This document shows positions 20,801 through 33,389 of a stretch of 64,000 nucleotides of DNA, piece by piece; position 1 is the stretch's first letter; each line of letters opens with the position of its first letter. The stretch is from assembly GCA_004154925.1 (NCBI GenBank), contig QJNS01000199.1, positions 87,614-151,613 of the forward strand, given 5' to 3'. Source of the stretch: Monosporascus cannonballus. Its lineage: Eukaryota > Ascomycota > Sordariomycetes > Xylariales. Below the pieces are notes generated by a model. That model did no database searches. It was given only the letters and a program-made list of their open reading frames with translations, and was not told the DNA's origin. Made by a program: the position numbers and the translations under genes.

Positions 20801-23147
20801 AGGTAGTAGAAGAGACCTTCAGATGTCTTGTACTTCTCGAAAAGGTCTATCAACCGAACCGGACCTAGCAGGTCCGAGTACTTGGTCGCCACTTGGACAA
20901 CTGTCTGGAGGTTCTGGCGGATGTTGGCTTTCATCATGGCATCAAGGCAGTCGAAAGACTGCTCCACAGAAAGCTGTCCGAAGTAATTGATGAGCCATTC
21001 CGGGTTGTAGTTCGGCGTACCGGGAATGCCAACGATAACCCGCTTGACGGCCTCCGGGTCTTCATAAAGCTCGAGCGCCTTTTGGTACAAACCGGCTTGT
21101 TCGCACAAGGTCGCTATACGCTGCTTGTCGAAATGGGTGAACATCTGATTACTTAAAATCGCATCCGCAACCTGAGGGGCGTTGATGAGGTTCATCTCCA
21201 GGAGACGGGTCTGCAAATGACCGTGCTCAGGGTTGTTATCCTTGAGCGCGTCAAGCAGGAAAGCCGTCGCTTGTTGAACGAGACCCTGAGCCTGGAAGAC
21301 GTCGACAACCCGCTGGAGATCGACGAGAGAACCACCCTCGTTATTAGCCAAAGTGGTGGCGAACTCGGCACCCTTCTCGGGGTTCGTGCGGACAATGGCC
21401 TGCAGTAGGGAGATCCAGTCTGGCTGGTACCCGGTTTGGCTGGCATATGGTATGATCTTCTCGAACTGGCCAAGCTCAGCAAAAGCTGGAATGACCTTAT
21501 GAGGCGCGTTGGCCTTGAGGTAAACAACCAGCGCCAAGTTAATGTCATGGGGCCGAACTTGGTCACCAAGCTCCTCGCAGAAGTCGAGTTTGCCTTCCTT
21601 CAGCCATTTCTCGAGCAGATGCTTGCGGCCTTGGGCCAAGACAGGGGTTGCGAGTTCGAGCGTCTCCGTCTTGTTCAGGGGGGTCGTCTTGTCGAGAAGC
21701 ATGCCGAAATATTGGAGAATAACGGACATCTTGCCCGGCTGTTGCGGAATAGTCTTGAACCTGTTGATCGTTTCGGGTGTTCGCAGGAAACCCCTGGGTG
21801 AGTTAGCGGCAACCTTAGCCGCACCCTCGTAATCACCGGCGTTCAACATCTGCTCAAACTGTCGAGCATACAGATCATCGGCACCGGGGAGACCAGCTCG
21901 GGAGGCCATCTTGACGGCGATTTCAGTGTTGGCAGGATTCTGGAGGAGATACTGAATCATGGTCGTGTCGTCGACTGAGACAAAGAGCACCTGGCCCTTC
22001 CGGTTGATACCCACGATGCCAGCAGACTCGGAATCGGCGCAAGTGGTAAAGATGGTCTCGCTCGAGATACGGTTCATGAAAATGCAAGTGCCGGTTTCGA
22101 GGTCGTAGAGATGGATGAAACCGTACTTGGTCACCATGTAGACGATGCCGTACTTGTGGGAGACTTGCATGGCAACGGGGAAGTCGTTCGTAGCTTCTGG
22201 AGGAAAGAAGATATCCACGGCCTTCTTTGGGAAGGGCGCGTTCGCTTCCGGGTGGTCAATCTCGACGATGTGTAACTTAGCGCCCGTGGCTGTTCGGGCA
22301 GCGAAGGAGAAGAGCTTGGTATCAGCGGGCTGGCCCTCTAACCGCAGGGTACCGAATGTGGCAGCATGACCTTCAATGTTCTGGCTGATACCGCGGTCCA
22401 TCGAATACAGCTGCATGTTTCCGACGACGCGACCCTGCTGCTGGGTGATGCCAACAAGGACCATCCATTTGCCCTCGCTGTTGATACGGTAGTTGATAAT
22501 TTGATGGCCCTGGTAAGCACGCCTTTGTCAGCAAGCCAAATCATGCAAGTCCCTTCTCGACCAAGATGAGATTGTTAGCGTATACATACAACAAGGTTGG
22601 GATTGCGCTTGAAGACCTCGACGGGAGAAGCCTGAGTAGGATCGAAGATGTCCCAGTGGTAGACAGCCGTCTCTGTAACCAAGCCGAGGGTGGTCTCGCT
22701 TATCCACTTCCAGAAAGAAACGTCGTCGTTCATGGTGGCCGACTTCAGCTTGGCCTTCTTCTCGAGATCGAAGACCTGCAGCGTCCTCTGTTGAGCGCGG
22801 AGGGCGATGATCTGTTTCGACCAGTGCATGATGGCACTGTCGGCCTTGATCGGGCGGCGAGTAACATTGTTGTTGTCCTTCAGGTCAACAATGACGACTT
22901 CGGGCTGGGCTTGTTCGCTCTTCTTTTCTCTTATGCAAATGAAATGGTCCGACTCTAGTGTCTAACGAGATGAGATAGGAGGTCAGCTTAGATTCCACAG
23001 CGAAGGGCATCCAAATAGTTAGGCGAAAGGAAGTGAGGTGGATGCGGTCGAGGAACTCACGCATGAGTTGAAACCAATGACAGAGCTGTCGACACCAATA
23101 CTGCCGAGTTGCAGCAGCTCGTTAAACTTAATGGGAAGCGGAGCCAT
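17870..23147 (-). CDS. CHC1: Clathrin heavy chain (four exons)
   Basis: On the minus strand the exons are 23147-23061, 22961-22590, 22509-18274 and 18220-17870, giving 1681 residues, the normal length. The start MAPLPIKFNELLQL is the conserved N-terminus. Junctions restore family blocks: NSC/TLESDHFICIRE, NLV/GHQIINYR and LLRY/FVDIGSRE. The N-terminal beta-propeller covers roughly residues 1-330. The long alpha-solenoid of clathrin heavy-chain repeats follows to about 1570, then a short tail ending PQPTGYGF. Known role: three heavy chains with light chains form triskelia that coat vesicles at the plasma membrane, Golgi and endosomes. Introns are 99, 80 and 53 bp. The stop is TAG followed by G, with an open frame beyond it. 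It shares a 1.8-kb upstream interval with the divergent FMP32-like gene. Confidence 0.97.
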
Positions 23148-24977
23148 TGCTGCGAGTTGACATGGAGATTGGTCTGAAGATGAGAAAGACGTGCAGTGCT
23201 TGCTGGTTGGTGATGGGTCGCAAAGGCGGCGCAGCTGCTGCGGTTGACGTCTCGTATCGTTGCGGTTTTGCTGAAGCGACAGCTCCTAGTAATAGGGGAC
23301 TGCCGGGGGTATGCAATGGTGTTATCCCTGGTATGGTTGAAAATACACAGGAAGGCGAAGAAGGGTAATGTACGAAGTATTAGGGTGAAATCAAGAAAAG
23401 ACCAAGAGGAGGATTACGTAGTGTCCACCTTGGCCAAAGTAGGAATAATGGTGAAATGAAGACAAGAAGCGCGCTGTGGAAAGACCTCAATTGTGGCAGG
23501 ATTGAGGTGGGAGCATGCTCCAGCTCGTCAAAATGGTTGTCCGGGATAAGCGCACAGTTTGTCAATGTGCTGTTCCGAGGTGGAGAGGAAAGTTGGAAGG
23601 CGGTTTGTTGTGATGGAAACTCTGGATATTCAGGAGTCAGGAAGAAATATAATTAAGGCAGGGTATGATCCGTTCTTGGGGGAAGGCTCCCAGATTTCGG
23701 GTTTACCTGTCCGCAAGAGCTGGCAGGGCGACTGGCGACTGACTGGTTGGCTGAAACAAACTTGGCAAGGGGAAAGTCGCAGTCTACCATAGTAGTATGC
23801 TCAGGCGTGTAAACGAAAGATGCGAGAGCACAGACCACTTAACGTTAGAAGCTGGGAGCTACGAATTACATGCCTCCCTACTACTGTAGGTGTGTCCCAT
23901 ATGCATACGCGCACATATATGTAAACATCGTGATGGAACATTGCCTGCTGGAGCAACCTGAGCACTGAGACCCTTAGGTACGCTCACTGGGAGAGAAATT
24001 CTACTATCATCTTGCTGCATGTCGACATTCCCTGGCAATTCACCCTTTTGGGGTGCTTAATACAAGTGCTTAAAACGTCAAAACATCACAAAATGGCGGG
24101 CTATGTATCAGGATTTACGAAAATTCGCAGCCCAGTGCTGGTCATAACGTGTCAGTACACAAGGTTATAACCAGAGGCTGACATCTCCCTCGTCTGCCCG
24201 AACCATCAGCCACCCATTGCACAGATCGACAAGTACGTCTACCTGCACGCATTGGCTGCTGCGATGCCCAAGCGAAGGTAGCGTAGAGAGCACCATCACA
24301 CCACTCACGACGCCCTTCACCGCTCTTCGACAGCTCCAACATGGTATACACCTGGTCCGGACACTCAGACATTCTAGTAGCCAGCCGCAATTGCTGTCGA
24401 GGATGTACGTTCAATCATTGCGATCCTTCTCACGGCTCCCTGAGAGGAGAAGAGGAGCACCGCACCCAAGATTGTTCGTTGGGAGTTTTGTTCTCCATTC
24501 TGTCCGAGAACTTTTTCAGTGGTCATGGGCGATCGCCCAGAAGAGGACACCTCGCACCAAATAATCGAGTCTCGAGAATGTTGATATTTTTGCGTTGTTC
24601 ATATAATGTAAAAGAAAGGGAAAAGAGAAGAAAAAAGGGCCAAGATTCGCGTTCGGGATTTTTATCATGTCGCTCAAAGCCGGGACCGGTTACCTAGGAG
24701 GCTAGAGGGCTCATACAGTATTACATAACAAAACACTGTACGTGGTTTCCGGTACTCATGCTCGTCACCTGCAGCGCCTAGCATCGGCCCGTTGTTACGT
24801 ACTGTAGGGTTAGAGATCTAATCCAGGGCGTTCCCGGAGCGGTTATTGTGGGGGCTCATCCCCGATATTGTCTCTGCTAACTTGCCCTGCTTGCTTTGTA
24901 CTTTATACATAACACCCAACTACTCGTTTCACACATCGTCAAGCAGGATTTTCGTTTGCTATTCCATATCTTATACG
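23148..24977. other. Shared upstream region of clathrin and FMP32-like genes
   Basis: About 1.8 kb between two divergent genes. ORFs at 24142-24564 overlap on opposite strands and match nothing I know. I see no tRNA or clear repeat. Presumed promoters and leaders. Confidence 0.45.
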
Positions 24978-25940
24978 ATGGCGACTGCAGGTGCAAGCGC
25001 CGTACGATCGCTTCCCCAATTTCTCCTCCCCCGGCTTAGCTGGAAGGGGGGACAAGCAGTATCGTTGCAGGTGTTACGAGCCGCAAGCCTTCCCCTACCC
25101 CACGAGAGCAGTCAGCCCTGGCAGTCTCCCATATCACCGCCGGCGGCGGCAACGATACGTATCCCGTGCAAGCCGTCGCCATGTGCGCCGTCAGGGCGGC
25201 CTACAATGCAATCCCCGATTCTCAGCAACCCGGCGTTGCGGAGATCGTTCCACGCCACCGTTGCCCGTCCTAGGGATCACCACTTCGACACTCTGAAGTT
25301 CGTCCAGCGGCTTCGGAGCGAGGGATTCACCGAGGAGCAGTCAGTGGCCATGATGAGGACGCTGAACGACGTCATCGAGGAGAGGTGAACCACCCGCGCT
25401 CCGAGCTGCCCGCTCGCCCCCCCTTTTCCCAGCACCGGCTCTCGGCCCGAGACCTTCTCCCCCGCTTAAACCGCTAGGCTAACGTCGGCATGATCGTGTG
25501 CGAACCGCAGCATCCAGAACCTGACGCGCACGATGGTGCTGCGCGAGGACGCGGCCAAGGCGACGTACACGCAGAAGGTGGACTTCGCGAAGCTGCGGTC
25601 GGAGCTGCTGTCGGCGGACAACACCGAGTCGAACACGACGCGCGCGGCGCACGAGCGCCTGACCAACGACATCACCAAGCTCAACAACCGCCTGCGCGAT
25701 GAGATCGGCCGCACCCAGGCGTCGGTGCGCCTCGACCTCAACCTCGAGAAGGGCCGCATCCGCGAGGAGACGGTCAGCCAGGAGCTCAAGATCAAGGAGA
25801 CCGAGACCAAGATCGAGCAGGAGCTCGCCGCCCTGCGCGAGAAGCTCGAGCAGGTCAAGTTCCAGACCCTCCAGTGGCTGATGGGCGTCTGCACCGGCTT
25901 CGCCGCCCTGATGCTCGGTGCCTGGAGGCTGCTTATGTAA
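24978..25940 (+). CDS. FMP32: FMP32/MCUR1-family mitochondrial coiled-coil protein (two exons)
   Basis: Exons 24978-25384 and 25511-25940 encode 278 residues; junction AG/C makes the Ser of IEESIQNLTRTM. The first 100 residues are basic, Ser/Pro-rich and end in RSFHATVARP, a mitochondrial presequence with a typical cleavage region. The DUF1640 block starts near 101 (HHFDTLKFVQRL, GFTEEQSVAMM). A long coiled coil with DEIGRTQASVRLDLNLEKGR follows, then a C-terminal membrane helix (LQWLMGVCTGFAALMLG). Family members sit in the inner mitochondrial membrane. The yeast protein has been linked to cytochrome oxidase and proline metabolism, and the animal ones to calcium uptake. The N-terminal region is longer than needed and poorly conserved, so the exact start is less sure than the body. 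Confidence 0.88.
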
Positions 25941-26983
25941 TTCCTATGTGCGGGATCGCGGTTTTGCCGCACGGTAGCCGTGTAGGAAGTCGGGTTCTTT
26001 TAGACGTTTAGTTTGAAAAACCTAGGCGAGAGTTTTCCACCTCCTAATGATCTTCAAGGGAGATCCTGGTGCGTTGACGGCTGAGACTTTTCGGCAGCAT
26101 CTTGCAGCGCGAGCGTAGAACCATTCCTGGCCTCTAGGCTAAACCCCGCGATCGTCCGGAATCGGGCTCCTTTGCGTAGCTCATCTAAACCCTAGCTTGA
26201 GAAAAGAGCGCTCCAGAAGTCCTTACTTCATGGTCCGCCTCAGCTGTTCTCGAAACCTTCACCACATCGAACGGCACTAGCCAGCTTAGCATTCCAGCCG
26301 CCTGAGTGCCTGGGCTGAACTGAGTTCCGAACCCCGCGACAGCCCGGGACCGTAAGCTAACCGGTGGCCGGGGTTGTCTGCAAGCGCATTGGGAATCGCC
26401 TCTAAGCTTATATCCCCAAACAGCGCCGCCTTGTATCACATGATAAAACAGCACCATGTCCACAGCCGGACCCTTTGCAGCGACCCATAGGGCATCTATA
26501 CCCTTGAAGGAGGGCTCGGCCGGCCTGAAGAACACCTCGCGCACGCCCGTGCGTGTCCCGGGTCTAACGGGCCGTATACGATAACAGGGCACCGTTACCG
26601 ACCCTGTCTCGAAAATATATGGTCATCAGAGATTATTGATTCCGCTCTGGCCTCTCTACCCACTTATCCACGTACTTCGGAGGTCATCAGGATGACATAG
26701 TGACCATGCCAGCGAAATATCGCGACGTAAAAGTCACACTTGAATCTCCTCTATAATTGAGGATCGGTCATGTCCCAATGTACTATTACCACATAACTAG
26801 GTATCATTCTCGTGATTGTACAACCAGTATGCCCGCTCTCCCGCCAAAAAAAAAAAAAAAGAAAAAACTCCAATCCCCAAGCATGCGTGATAACGGCCCG
26901 AGCCCCGTCGGCGTCTTATGACTACTTAATTAACAATCTAAGTAAGTTAGGAAAGGGGCCTATCGACAACGACAACAGCAGAC
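25941..26983. other. Intergenic with a possible hydrolase fragment
   Basis: No intact gene. A minus-strand trace of an alpha/beta-hydrolase N-terminus lies at about 26400-26592 (listed separately). A run of sixteen A lies near 26846-26861. Confidence 0.4.
26400..26592 (-). pseudogene. Possible alpha/beta-hydrolase fragment
   Basis: The minus-strand frame reads VREVFFRP, then FKGIDALWVAAKG, then VDMVLFYHVIQGG. This resembles the stretch leading to the HGGG oxyanion-hole motif of fungal hormone-sensitive-lipase-like hydrolases, with the HGGG disrupted to HVIQGG. Nothing after it continues the fold and no GxSxG is present. It may be a dead remnant or a chance resemblance. Confidence 0.2.
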
Positions 26984-28782
26984 TCATTCATACACCAAGT
27001 CCTTCATCCGTCTCTCGACCATGTCCCTGCCTTCCGGTGTATCCCAGACCTGGTGCGGGGCCTCGTCGACGACGTCCCAGTTTTGCAGGTTGCGCGTGAT
27101 GTGGGTCAGGTCTCTCTGCTTGTCCTCCCACTCGCTATCTTTTCGGATCTCGAGGCCGGAGCTGACTACGGTCAGGGCTACGTCGGGGTACTGGATAGCT
27201 CTGCTGCTCGCCACGTCCCGCTTCGAAAGCGTGGTAGCCACGAGGTTTTCCTGCAGTTTGGCGAAGACGAATTTGCCCGTCTGGTAGGCAGAGCGGCCCC
27301 AAACCCGGTCCGCCCTCGAGCGGCCTTGGAACAGAGCACCTGGAATGCGGTCGAGGCCCAGGGGGGATAGTATGCCCCGGATCCACAGGAGGAAGCCCCT
27401 TACGGGGGATCCAACGCGATCTAAAAGATCCTCGTGTAGAGGATCGATGAGTAATAGGCCCTTCACCTCATTTCCGTGGCGGGCGGAGAAGATTCGGGAG
27501 TAAATGGATCCAATACCAGCGCTCACCAGAACTAATTGGCTTTTAGCTGCAATCTCGGCAGGTCTTCAGCAGGTATCGATACTCACCCCAAGGACCATCT
27601 TCACCAGCTCGAGCCAATGCCTCACTTACAGCCTCGACTGCCATCCCAGCCGACAACGGTGATGGGGCAGTATCACTCTATCGTAAGTTAGCACTTGCGC
27701 TTCGAGAGCAGTTGCCGTCACTTACCCAAGCTAGTCCAGGGCGGTCGGCGAAGCAATACCGGCTAATTGATCCGTTCTTTAATGCATTCTCCGCCAACTG
27801 CCACAAGCCATCCTCGACGGTGCCCTCCCCGCCCTCTAGTAAGACGGTGGGTAGCTCGGCGCCCTTCGAATTCGTTCCATTCCCATGGCAGTAGACGTGG
27901 ATCATGTACTTATCTCCATCGACCCAGTACAACCCGCCAGGGGGTGTCAGACTCGCATCGAGCGAACGGAGCATGAGGGTGCATGTTACGAGGAATACCA
28001 CTACCGTCAAGACCGCCATGAATATGGTAGAGACCAAGACAGCGGACCATTCGCCGAGGGTACGCCGCGTTTCTGCCCGACCCGTCAATCGCTCCTCCTC
28101 TTCGCTCTTGCCCCATTCCACCAAGCGGTCGGTGACTAATGTCCATATGGCCATCAGGAGAGCCCCTGTGCCCGGATTAGTATTGCTTTTCGTAGCGACG
28201 GTGTTTCATATATCTCCCGCTTACACAGCACGCTAACCATGCCAACCCAACCCTCTTCGTGTCTCGTTTTCTCCACAGCGAGGAGCAGGATCGCATCGAT
28301 CAATAAAAGTCCAGCCATTACGATGCTCAAAATACGAATGGCTTTCGACGGGATCGCGAAGAAGATCAGGGTAAAGAGCAGATTTGCAAGCGCCAAGCTG
28401 GCATAGCTGAAGGGGAAGAAGCATGAACCGCGCGTGTGGAATCCCGGCGGGGTGACGAAGGTTGATACGAGCAAGATAGTGAACCAGAAGAAGCTAAGCA
28501 GCGTGAAGAATATGGTAAGATATCTGACAACGCATACGCTCCAGAGGTTATAAGGGGTGACCTAGTATGCGATGTCAGCAGCCGTTAACAGAGAATCCAG
28601 GATAGAAGGAACTCCAGTACCGCTGGATCATCCGGGCTCAGATAACTGGTGCCCTCGACTCGATTCGGTAGTAGCCGGGTATGCTCATCCGGTACATCGT
28701 CTTGGGCCTGTGTGTCCCGCGTAGAGGCGGGCCCTTGACCCTCGCCCTCATCATTATCTGGTCCTCCCCAGAGGCTCTTCAT
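26984..28782 (-). CDS. Multi-pass membrane protein with alpha/beta-hydrolase domain (five exons)
   Basis: Minus-strand exons 28782-28621, 28561-28225, 28165-27726, 27677-27587 and 27531-26984 encode 525 residues; all junction phases agree. After an acidic N-terminus (MKSLWGGPDNDEGEG) come about five membrane helices: YLTIFFTLLSFFWFTILL, LALANLLFTLIFFAI, MAGLLLIDAILLLAV, WALLMAIWTLV and TIFMAVLTVVVFLVT. The C-terminal half is hydrolase-like, with YMIHVYCHGNGT, a nucleophile-elbow VLVSAGIGS (Ser about 347) and GLLLIDPLHEDLL. Fungal relatives are usually annotated only as mitochondrial integral membrane proteins. The substrate is unknown. Hydrolase activity is inferred from the elbow; the elbow is SAG rather than full GxSxG, so catalysis is not assured. 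Confidence 0.8.
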
Positions 28783-30103
28783 CTCGCAAGAAATACAGTA
28801 ACGATTAATGAACTACGGGTCTTCCGGGAAAATTGCTGTCTGGGCAGGGAATGTAGAGTTCAAGATCACAGAGCTGTCGGAGTAATCGAAGATGCTCAGC
28901 TGCGTAGGCCTCACGAACAATGGCACAAAAAAGGACGAAAAAAGAAGAGGACTCAATTAATTAGAGGCATCATAGGTTGCCGCCATAATGCCATAAAGAA
29001 AACCAGGAATAATCACGAGCCATCATAGAGGAGACTTTGCTCCGTCCTGTAATGGAATCGTCGTGGAATCGTAGTAGCAATGAGCGATGATGATGCAGAA
29101 TCTTTACGTCATTACTACCTAGCACCCCAAGCCCCCACTCACCCAGTATCCCCCCAAGATACTTACCCCATACCCGTGGTCAGTCGACACCAGTCGAAAC
29201 AGCCATGTTGCTTCAGTCGGCCTTGTGCTGCTCCATTGATGGACGTCTTTAAAACACACCCGAAATATTACTCGCGGATCCATGTATGTCTCTAAATTTC
29301 CATCTCATCCCGACTTGTTCCTTTTCACTTTTCCGATTGGCCAGCGCTTTCCCGGTAGGTTCTTATGGGGTCCACATGCATACATAGATTCGATCTAAAT
29401 CTTTAAGTACCGAATCTAGACTAAATCGGGGAGCTGCATCTAGCCAAGAAGTAGATAAGTGTATCAACTGCCGATTCTGTATGCATGATCGATCGTCATC
29501 CCAAGGATCGATTTATGGTTGGCGATTATTAGAGATGTTCTCATCAGGCGTTGATTCCGGTGAAACCTTTCTCCAACAGTTGAGGAATTCGAATAGACAA
29601 GCAATCTATTTCTAAGTTTAACATTCTGGCGCCTCCCACCCCAAAAAAAGAAAAAAAAATTGTCCCGTCATCTCATTTAAGACATGTCTGTATCCCTCTC
29701 CGGATGTACGGTGTCTCGCAGAACCCCCACGCCAGATATACATTTCAGACCTGCTGTGTTTTATGTTTGCTTAAGACTACCTTCTCCTATAAGGCAGAGT
29801 TCGTTTGGCTTCGAAATCAAGACAAGTGGGTAAAACCCCCAACATAGATATAAAGCAAGTTAAGGGCACGACACATGACGGGAATCGCAAAGCCATTGAC
29901 GCAGTAACAAGCGGCCACTTGGTCTCAGTATGCATCCGCATTGATACATCAACTCCACAGGTCGGTATCCTCTCTGATACTGCTCATGGCAATACTACTC
30001 GACGTCGACGTTTGGCTAACACTCGGTTGCGAGCCTTGGGATGTCTGGGAGCCCCGGAGCCCCGGTTGTATGGCTGCCGCAGTTTTTTGTGCTGTTCGAC
30101 TTT
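28783..30103. other. Intergenic, nothing recognised
   Basis: Short ORFs only (for example 29080-29295). An A-rich stretch lies near 29643-29661. It separates two minus-strand genes, so it holds the hydrolase gene promoter and the terminator of the next gene. Confidence 0.45.
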
Positions 30104-31303
30104 CTACATCGTAACCTTTTCTAGCCCAGGACCTCTTCCTAGGGGCTTAATGGCCTCGGGCGACAGCGCACCAACCGGCCAATGAAGCCTGGCACTCGCT
30201 GGGGGATCATCAAAGGCAATGCCAGCCTTTCTATAGGCATCCGTCTTATGATACTTCAAGGCTTGTGGTGATAGCTCGGACACCGAAATCCGATCTTTGA
30301 GTTGCAAGAACCAATTGCCCTTTCCATATTCGCCCTTGGTTTTATTCATATAAGCGGGTTTGCCCTCTCTTTTCCCTGAGTCGTTAGTTGTAGAGATTAT
30401 ACTAGGTTGGAAATATCCGTGCGAGGCCGACCTGCGGTGGAAAGGATCCCTTTCGGGCAGGTAAGAGGCTGATGAGAAATCAGAAGGGTCGGGACCCACA
30501 TCCTCATCGTTAAAGGATACCCGCGTGCTCTTGTGATGGTGCCTCTTTGACGGCGGTCCAGTTCTTCGGATTGAATCTGAATGTTTGAATCTCCTATCGA
30601 CGAGTGGCACACCTGAGCTCGAAGCTGGTCGTTCTGGGTCAATGGCCCTTACAAGTGCGATCTGCGATGCGCTAAAACGAGATGCTCCTTTGTTTGGACC
30701 GAATGAATTGCGCTTCAGTCCGCCTATGGAGTGCCTCTGGAGGAAGTTGTGATCCCCAAATGATGAACTCTTCAGCGCTTTATGCGACCCATCCAGTCGT
30801 TCTAACCTGTCATCGTCTTGAAGTGGAAGCTGTCCACTTTGCGCATGATGTGAGGACAAGCTCGACATAGCGCCCCGGCGGTGCTTTGTCCTAGCCTCGA
30901 GCACGTCCTTGGAAAAGGATTTGCGGCCAGGTGCTTGGTCGGGCTGAGAGTTGGTGCTAGACACTAAGTCTTGGCCGATCAAGGTCATGTATGGGTCGGG
31001 GTCTCTTCCGAAGAAGAATGGATCTTCGAGTCCGGCAGTCCGGGCCCTACCCAGAGTATCTGGAGAGAAACTGCATATCTCGCCAAGTTGATCCCAAGTC
31101 GTCTGTCCAGCCCTAGATGAAGGCTGGTAAGGGGAGGGCTGAATGTTACTTCCGAGGTTTGTCGGGTAGGAAAAGTTTCGAAGAATAGGAGGATCGAACC
31201 GTTGAGGAGTGGCTGGAGCTTGGCCCGGTATGATATCGTCTTCCCGAGGTGTTCCAAGGACAACTGGCAGTTTGTGCTTTTTGAAACGTGCAAAGAGGAC
31301 CAT
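30104..31303 (-). CDS. Ser/Arg/His-rich fungal protein, unknown function
   Basis: Single-exon frame. I chose the ATG at 31303 (MVLFARFKKHKLPVV), giving 399 residues. The frame stays open 88 codons further upstream, but that part lacks the composition of the rest. The protein is largely disordered: Ser, Arg and His patches (KRHHHKSTRVSF, FHRRSASHGYF), then a more ordered C-terminus, KGEYGKGNWFLQLKDRISVSE and YHKTDAYRKAGI. The RRxS-like sites suggest basophilic kinase targets, but that is inference. I do not recognise a family. A single 1.2-kb frame with regular codon use supports a real gene. Confidence 0.65.
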   Translation of the reverse strand: MVLFARFKKHKLPVVLGTPREDDIIPGQAPATPQRFDPPILRNFSYPTNLGSNIQPSPYQPSSRAGQTTWDQLGEICSFSPDTLGRARTAGLEDPFFFGRDPDPYMTLIGQDLVSSTNSQPDQAPGRKSFSKDVLEARTKHRRGAMSSLSSHHAQSGQLPLQDDDRLERLDGSHKALKSSSFGDHNFLQRHSIGGLKRNSFGPNKGASRFSASQIALVRAIDPERPASSSGVPLVDRRFKHSDSIRRTGPPSKRHHHKSTRVSFNDEDVGPDPSDFSSASYLPERDPFHRRSASHGYFQPSIISTTNDSGKREGKPAYMNKTKGEYGKGNWFLQLKDRISVSELSPQALKYHKTDAYRKAGIAFDDPPASARLHWPVGALSPEAIKPLGRGPGLEKVTM

Positions 31304-33389
31304 CGTGTCCAGAAATAGGGGCTGTGGACCATAGAGAACGCCAAAGGTGACCAATGGAAGCGTCAAATGGCAAATAGCTGGTAATCGACGCGAAGTAGTG
31401 TACGAAGTTTTCGCCAGGCACAATGTCTCGTACGAAACGGCTGGTGTATCCCGAAAGTAAACGACTACAGTCGAAGTAATCAAAGGGCTTGCTGGAATAG
31501 ACTCATGGGGCCTTCGGTCTACTCTACGGTTCGGCCGGAGCCATATCATCAAGGCTGTATATGTCACAAGCGTAGAGTTCCGGCGAGTGAGTACTGCGAG
31601 CCCCTATGATACTCAGACCAGCACAAGGGTGTACTTTTCAAGCAGAAGAGGGAAAAGGAACAGCCGAGAAACAATACTAAAGAACGGCAGTGGATGAAGG
31701 TCAGCGTGGTTGGAAGAAAAGATACAGGAGTAGGCTTCTCCAATTGGAGCTTCCGTGACGAGATATCCGGGAATCTAGTTTGGCGATTGTTTAGCCGCGC
31801 ATATGAATACCCATCTGAACAACCTTGGATATTAACGGAAATATGAGTAGGAACATTGATGGAAGTTGCGGCGAGGCCTCAGCAACTGGGGACGTCAAAG
31901 GCCATCTATGTGCAACATGGGATGGACGGAAACTGGAAAGAACCACTAACAGAACTTCTAGACTAGTAGGCAGAAGGAGCTCTCGATCAGATAATGCACC
32001 CCGCTCCGCATGGTTAGACACCATCATAAGTTATCACGCGTAGTTCACTCGTGCCTTCCGCCGAATTATGCCTAGAGTTGCTAGGTAGTTACCTACTTAC
32101 TACCTTCATGGTAATCCTGTCACCTAGCCAATAGAGACATATTTGCAGGCACGATCTCCAGCTCTGTGAAGATAGAATGTACAACTCGAGCAAAACATCT
32201 AGGGTCGATCGCAGGCTGATGAGACTGATTAGTCCGTTATGATCTGGAGATGTGAAGGGGCGGATAACGAAGATATCCATAGGCGCTTCTTAACAGACAT
32301 ACCCTGGACATCTGGAGCTGTTCTACGCGTAAACACTGAGAGTCTCAATGGGATGTCACGGTTTCTCGTGCCAGCAAGAGCTTTTGACACGATTGGGTTG
32401 ACGGGACTCGCCGAAGCCAATACTGTGGCACTCGCTACCTACATACACCCATGTGTCCATCCCCCCTCACCCAGCAGCCCTAGTTATATGCAGGTAATTT
32501 GGTATGTAATAATGTGAAGAGTCTATTCAGATCACCAAGGGTATCATATAAAGACTTCAGGAGACCCGGGCCTAACTAAGGGGTCACTTATACAAGTTAG
32601 CCAGTCGGAACAGTATAATTAGCTTAGTGGATACCTTTAACCACTATAAAAATACCCACTACCTAGTAGGTAAGAATGCGTACCCCTCTTAAGGGTACAT
32701 GTATTACATCGAAGTGTTTACTGCGTCCGCGGATACTTCTGTAGCCCGTATATGAATTCCCTGGTGCATAATCCCAAATTTAAACTATATAAATCCTTTG
32801 GCAGATATGGCGCACTGGCACAATCGACCATCATTGGTCTGCCCTCTGGTTTAAAAAGGACGGGAAATTTTGGTCAACAATATAGGTACGAAGTGTTGCC
32901 TATAATACATGGGGATGCGGAGTATCCACAGCAGGAAGCGACCCTTGTCCCTGCTAGCCCCACCTGACCCGATACCTGGAACAGAGACCCCATCGGCTGC
33001 CGCTTCTTAGGCAAGAACCAGAGCTCTCCGATAATAACTAGGGTAACGAAAGGTATCACCAAGCTGCGATTACGGTTACCTGTAAATACACAAGCGAGCT
33101 CGCCCTTCCTCACCAAGTCTCTAACTCTGACGTTGTATGGCTACTTCTTCATAACGTGTCTCCCTGCACCCCTACATACTTACTTCCGCGCCGCTACGCC
33201 CAGCCTCCCATATTGCCACTTTCCCGTTGGGATCCCTGGATTAATATACTGTAACGTATCCCGCATCCCCGGCTAGTCACTCGGGCCGTGGCGAGATACC
33301 GATATGCCACAGAGGCCGGCTTGATCCTGCCATAGTTACCTATAGCCAACCATCTCACTATACGAGGCAAGGGAAGGCGAGGAAGAGGA
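31304..33389. other. Intergenic, nothing recognised
   Basis: About 2 kb between divergent genes. Small ORFs at 31791-32043, 32239-32517 and 32752-33116 overlap on both strands and carry no domain. Scattered CTACCTA/TAGGTAG motifs occur. No RNA gene was found. Confidence 0.45.

Noticed and set aside
24142..24564. Opposing ORFs in the clathrin/FMP32-like divergent promoter
   Set aside because: Low complexity and mutually antisense; better explained as promoter DNA.
31304..31567. 88-codon N-terminal extension of the 30104-31303 gene
   Set aside because: Composition differs from the body of the protein and the ATG at 31303 begins a natural basic N-terminus.
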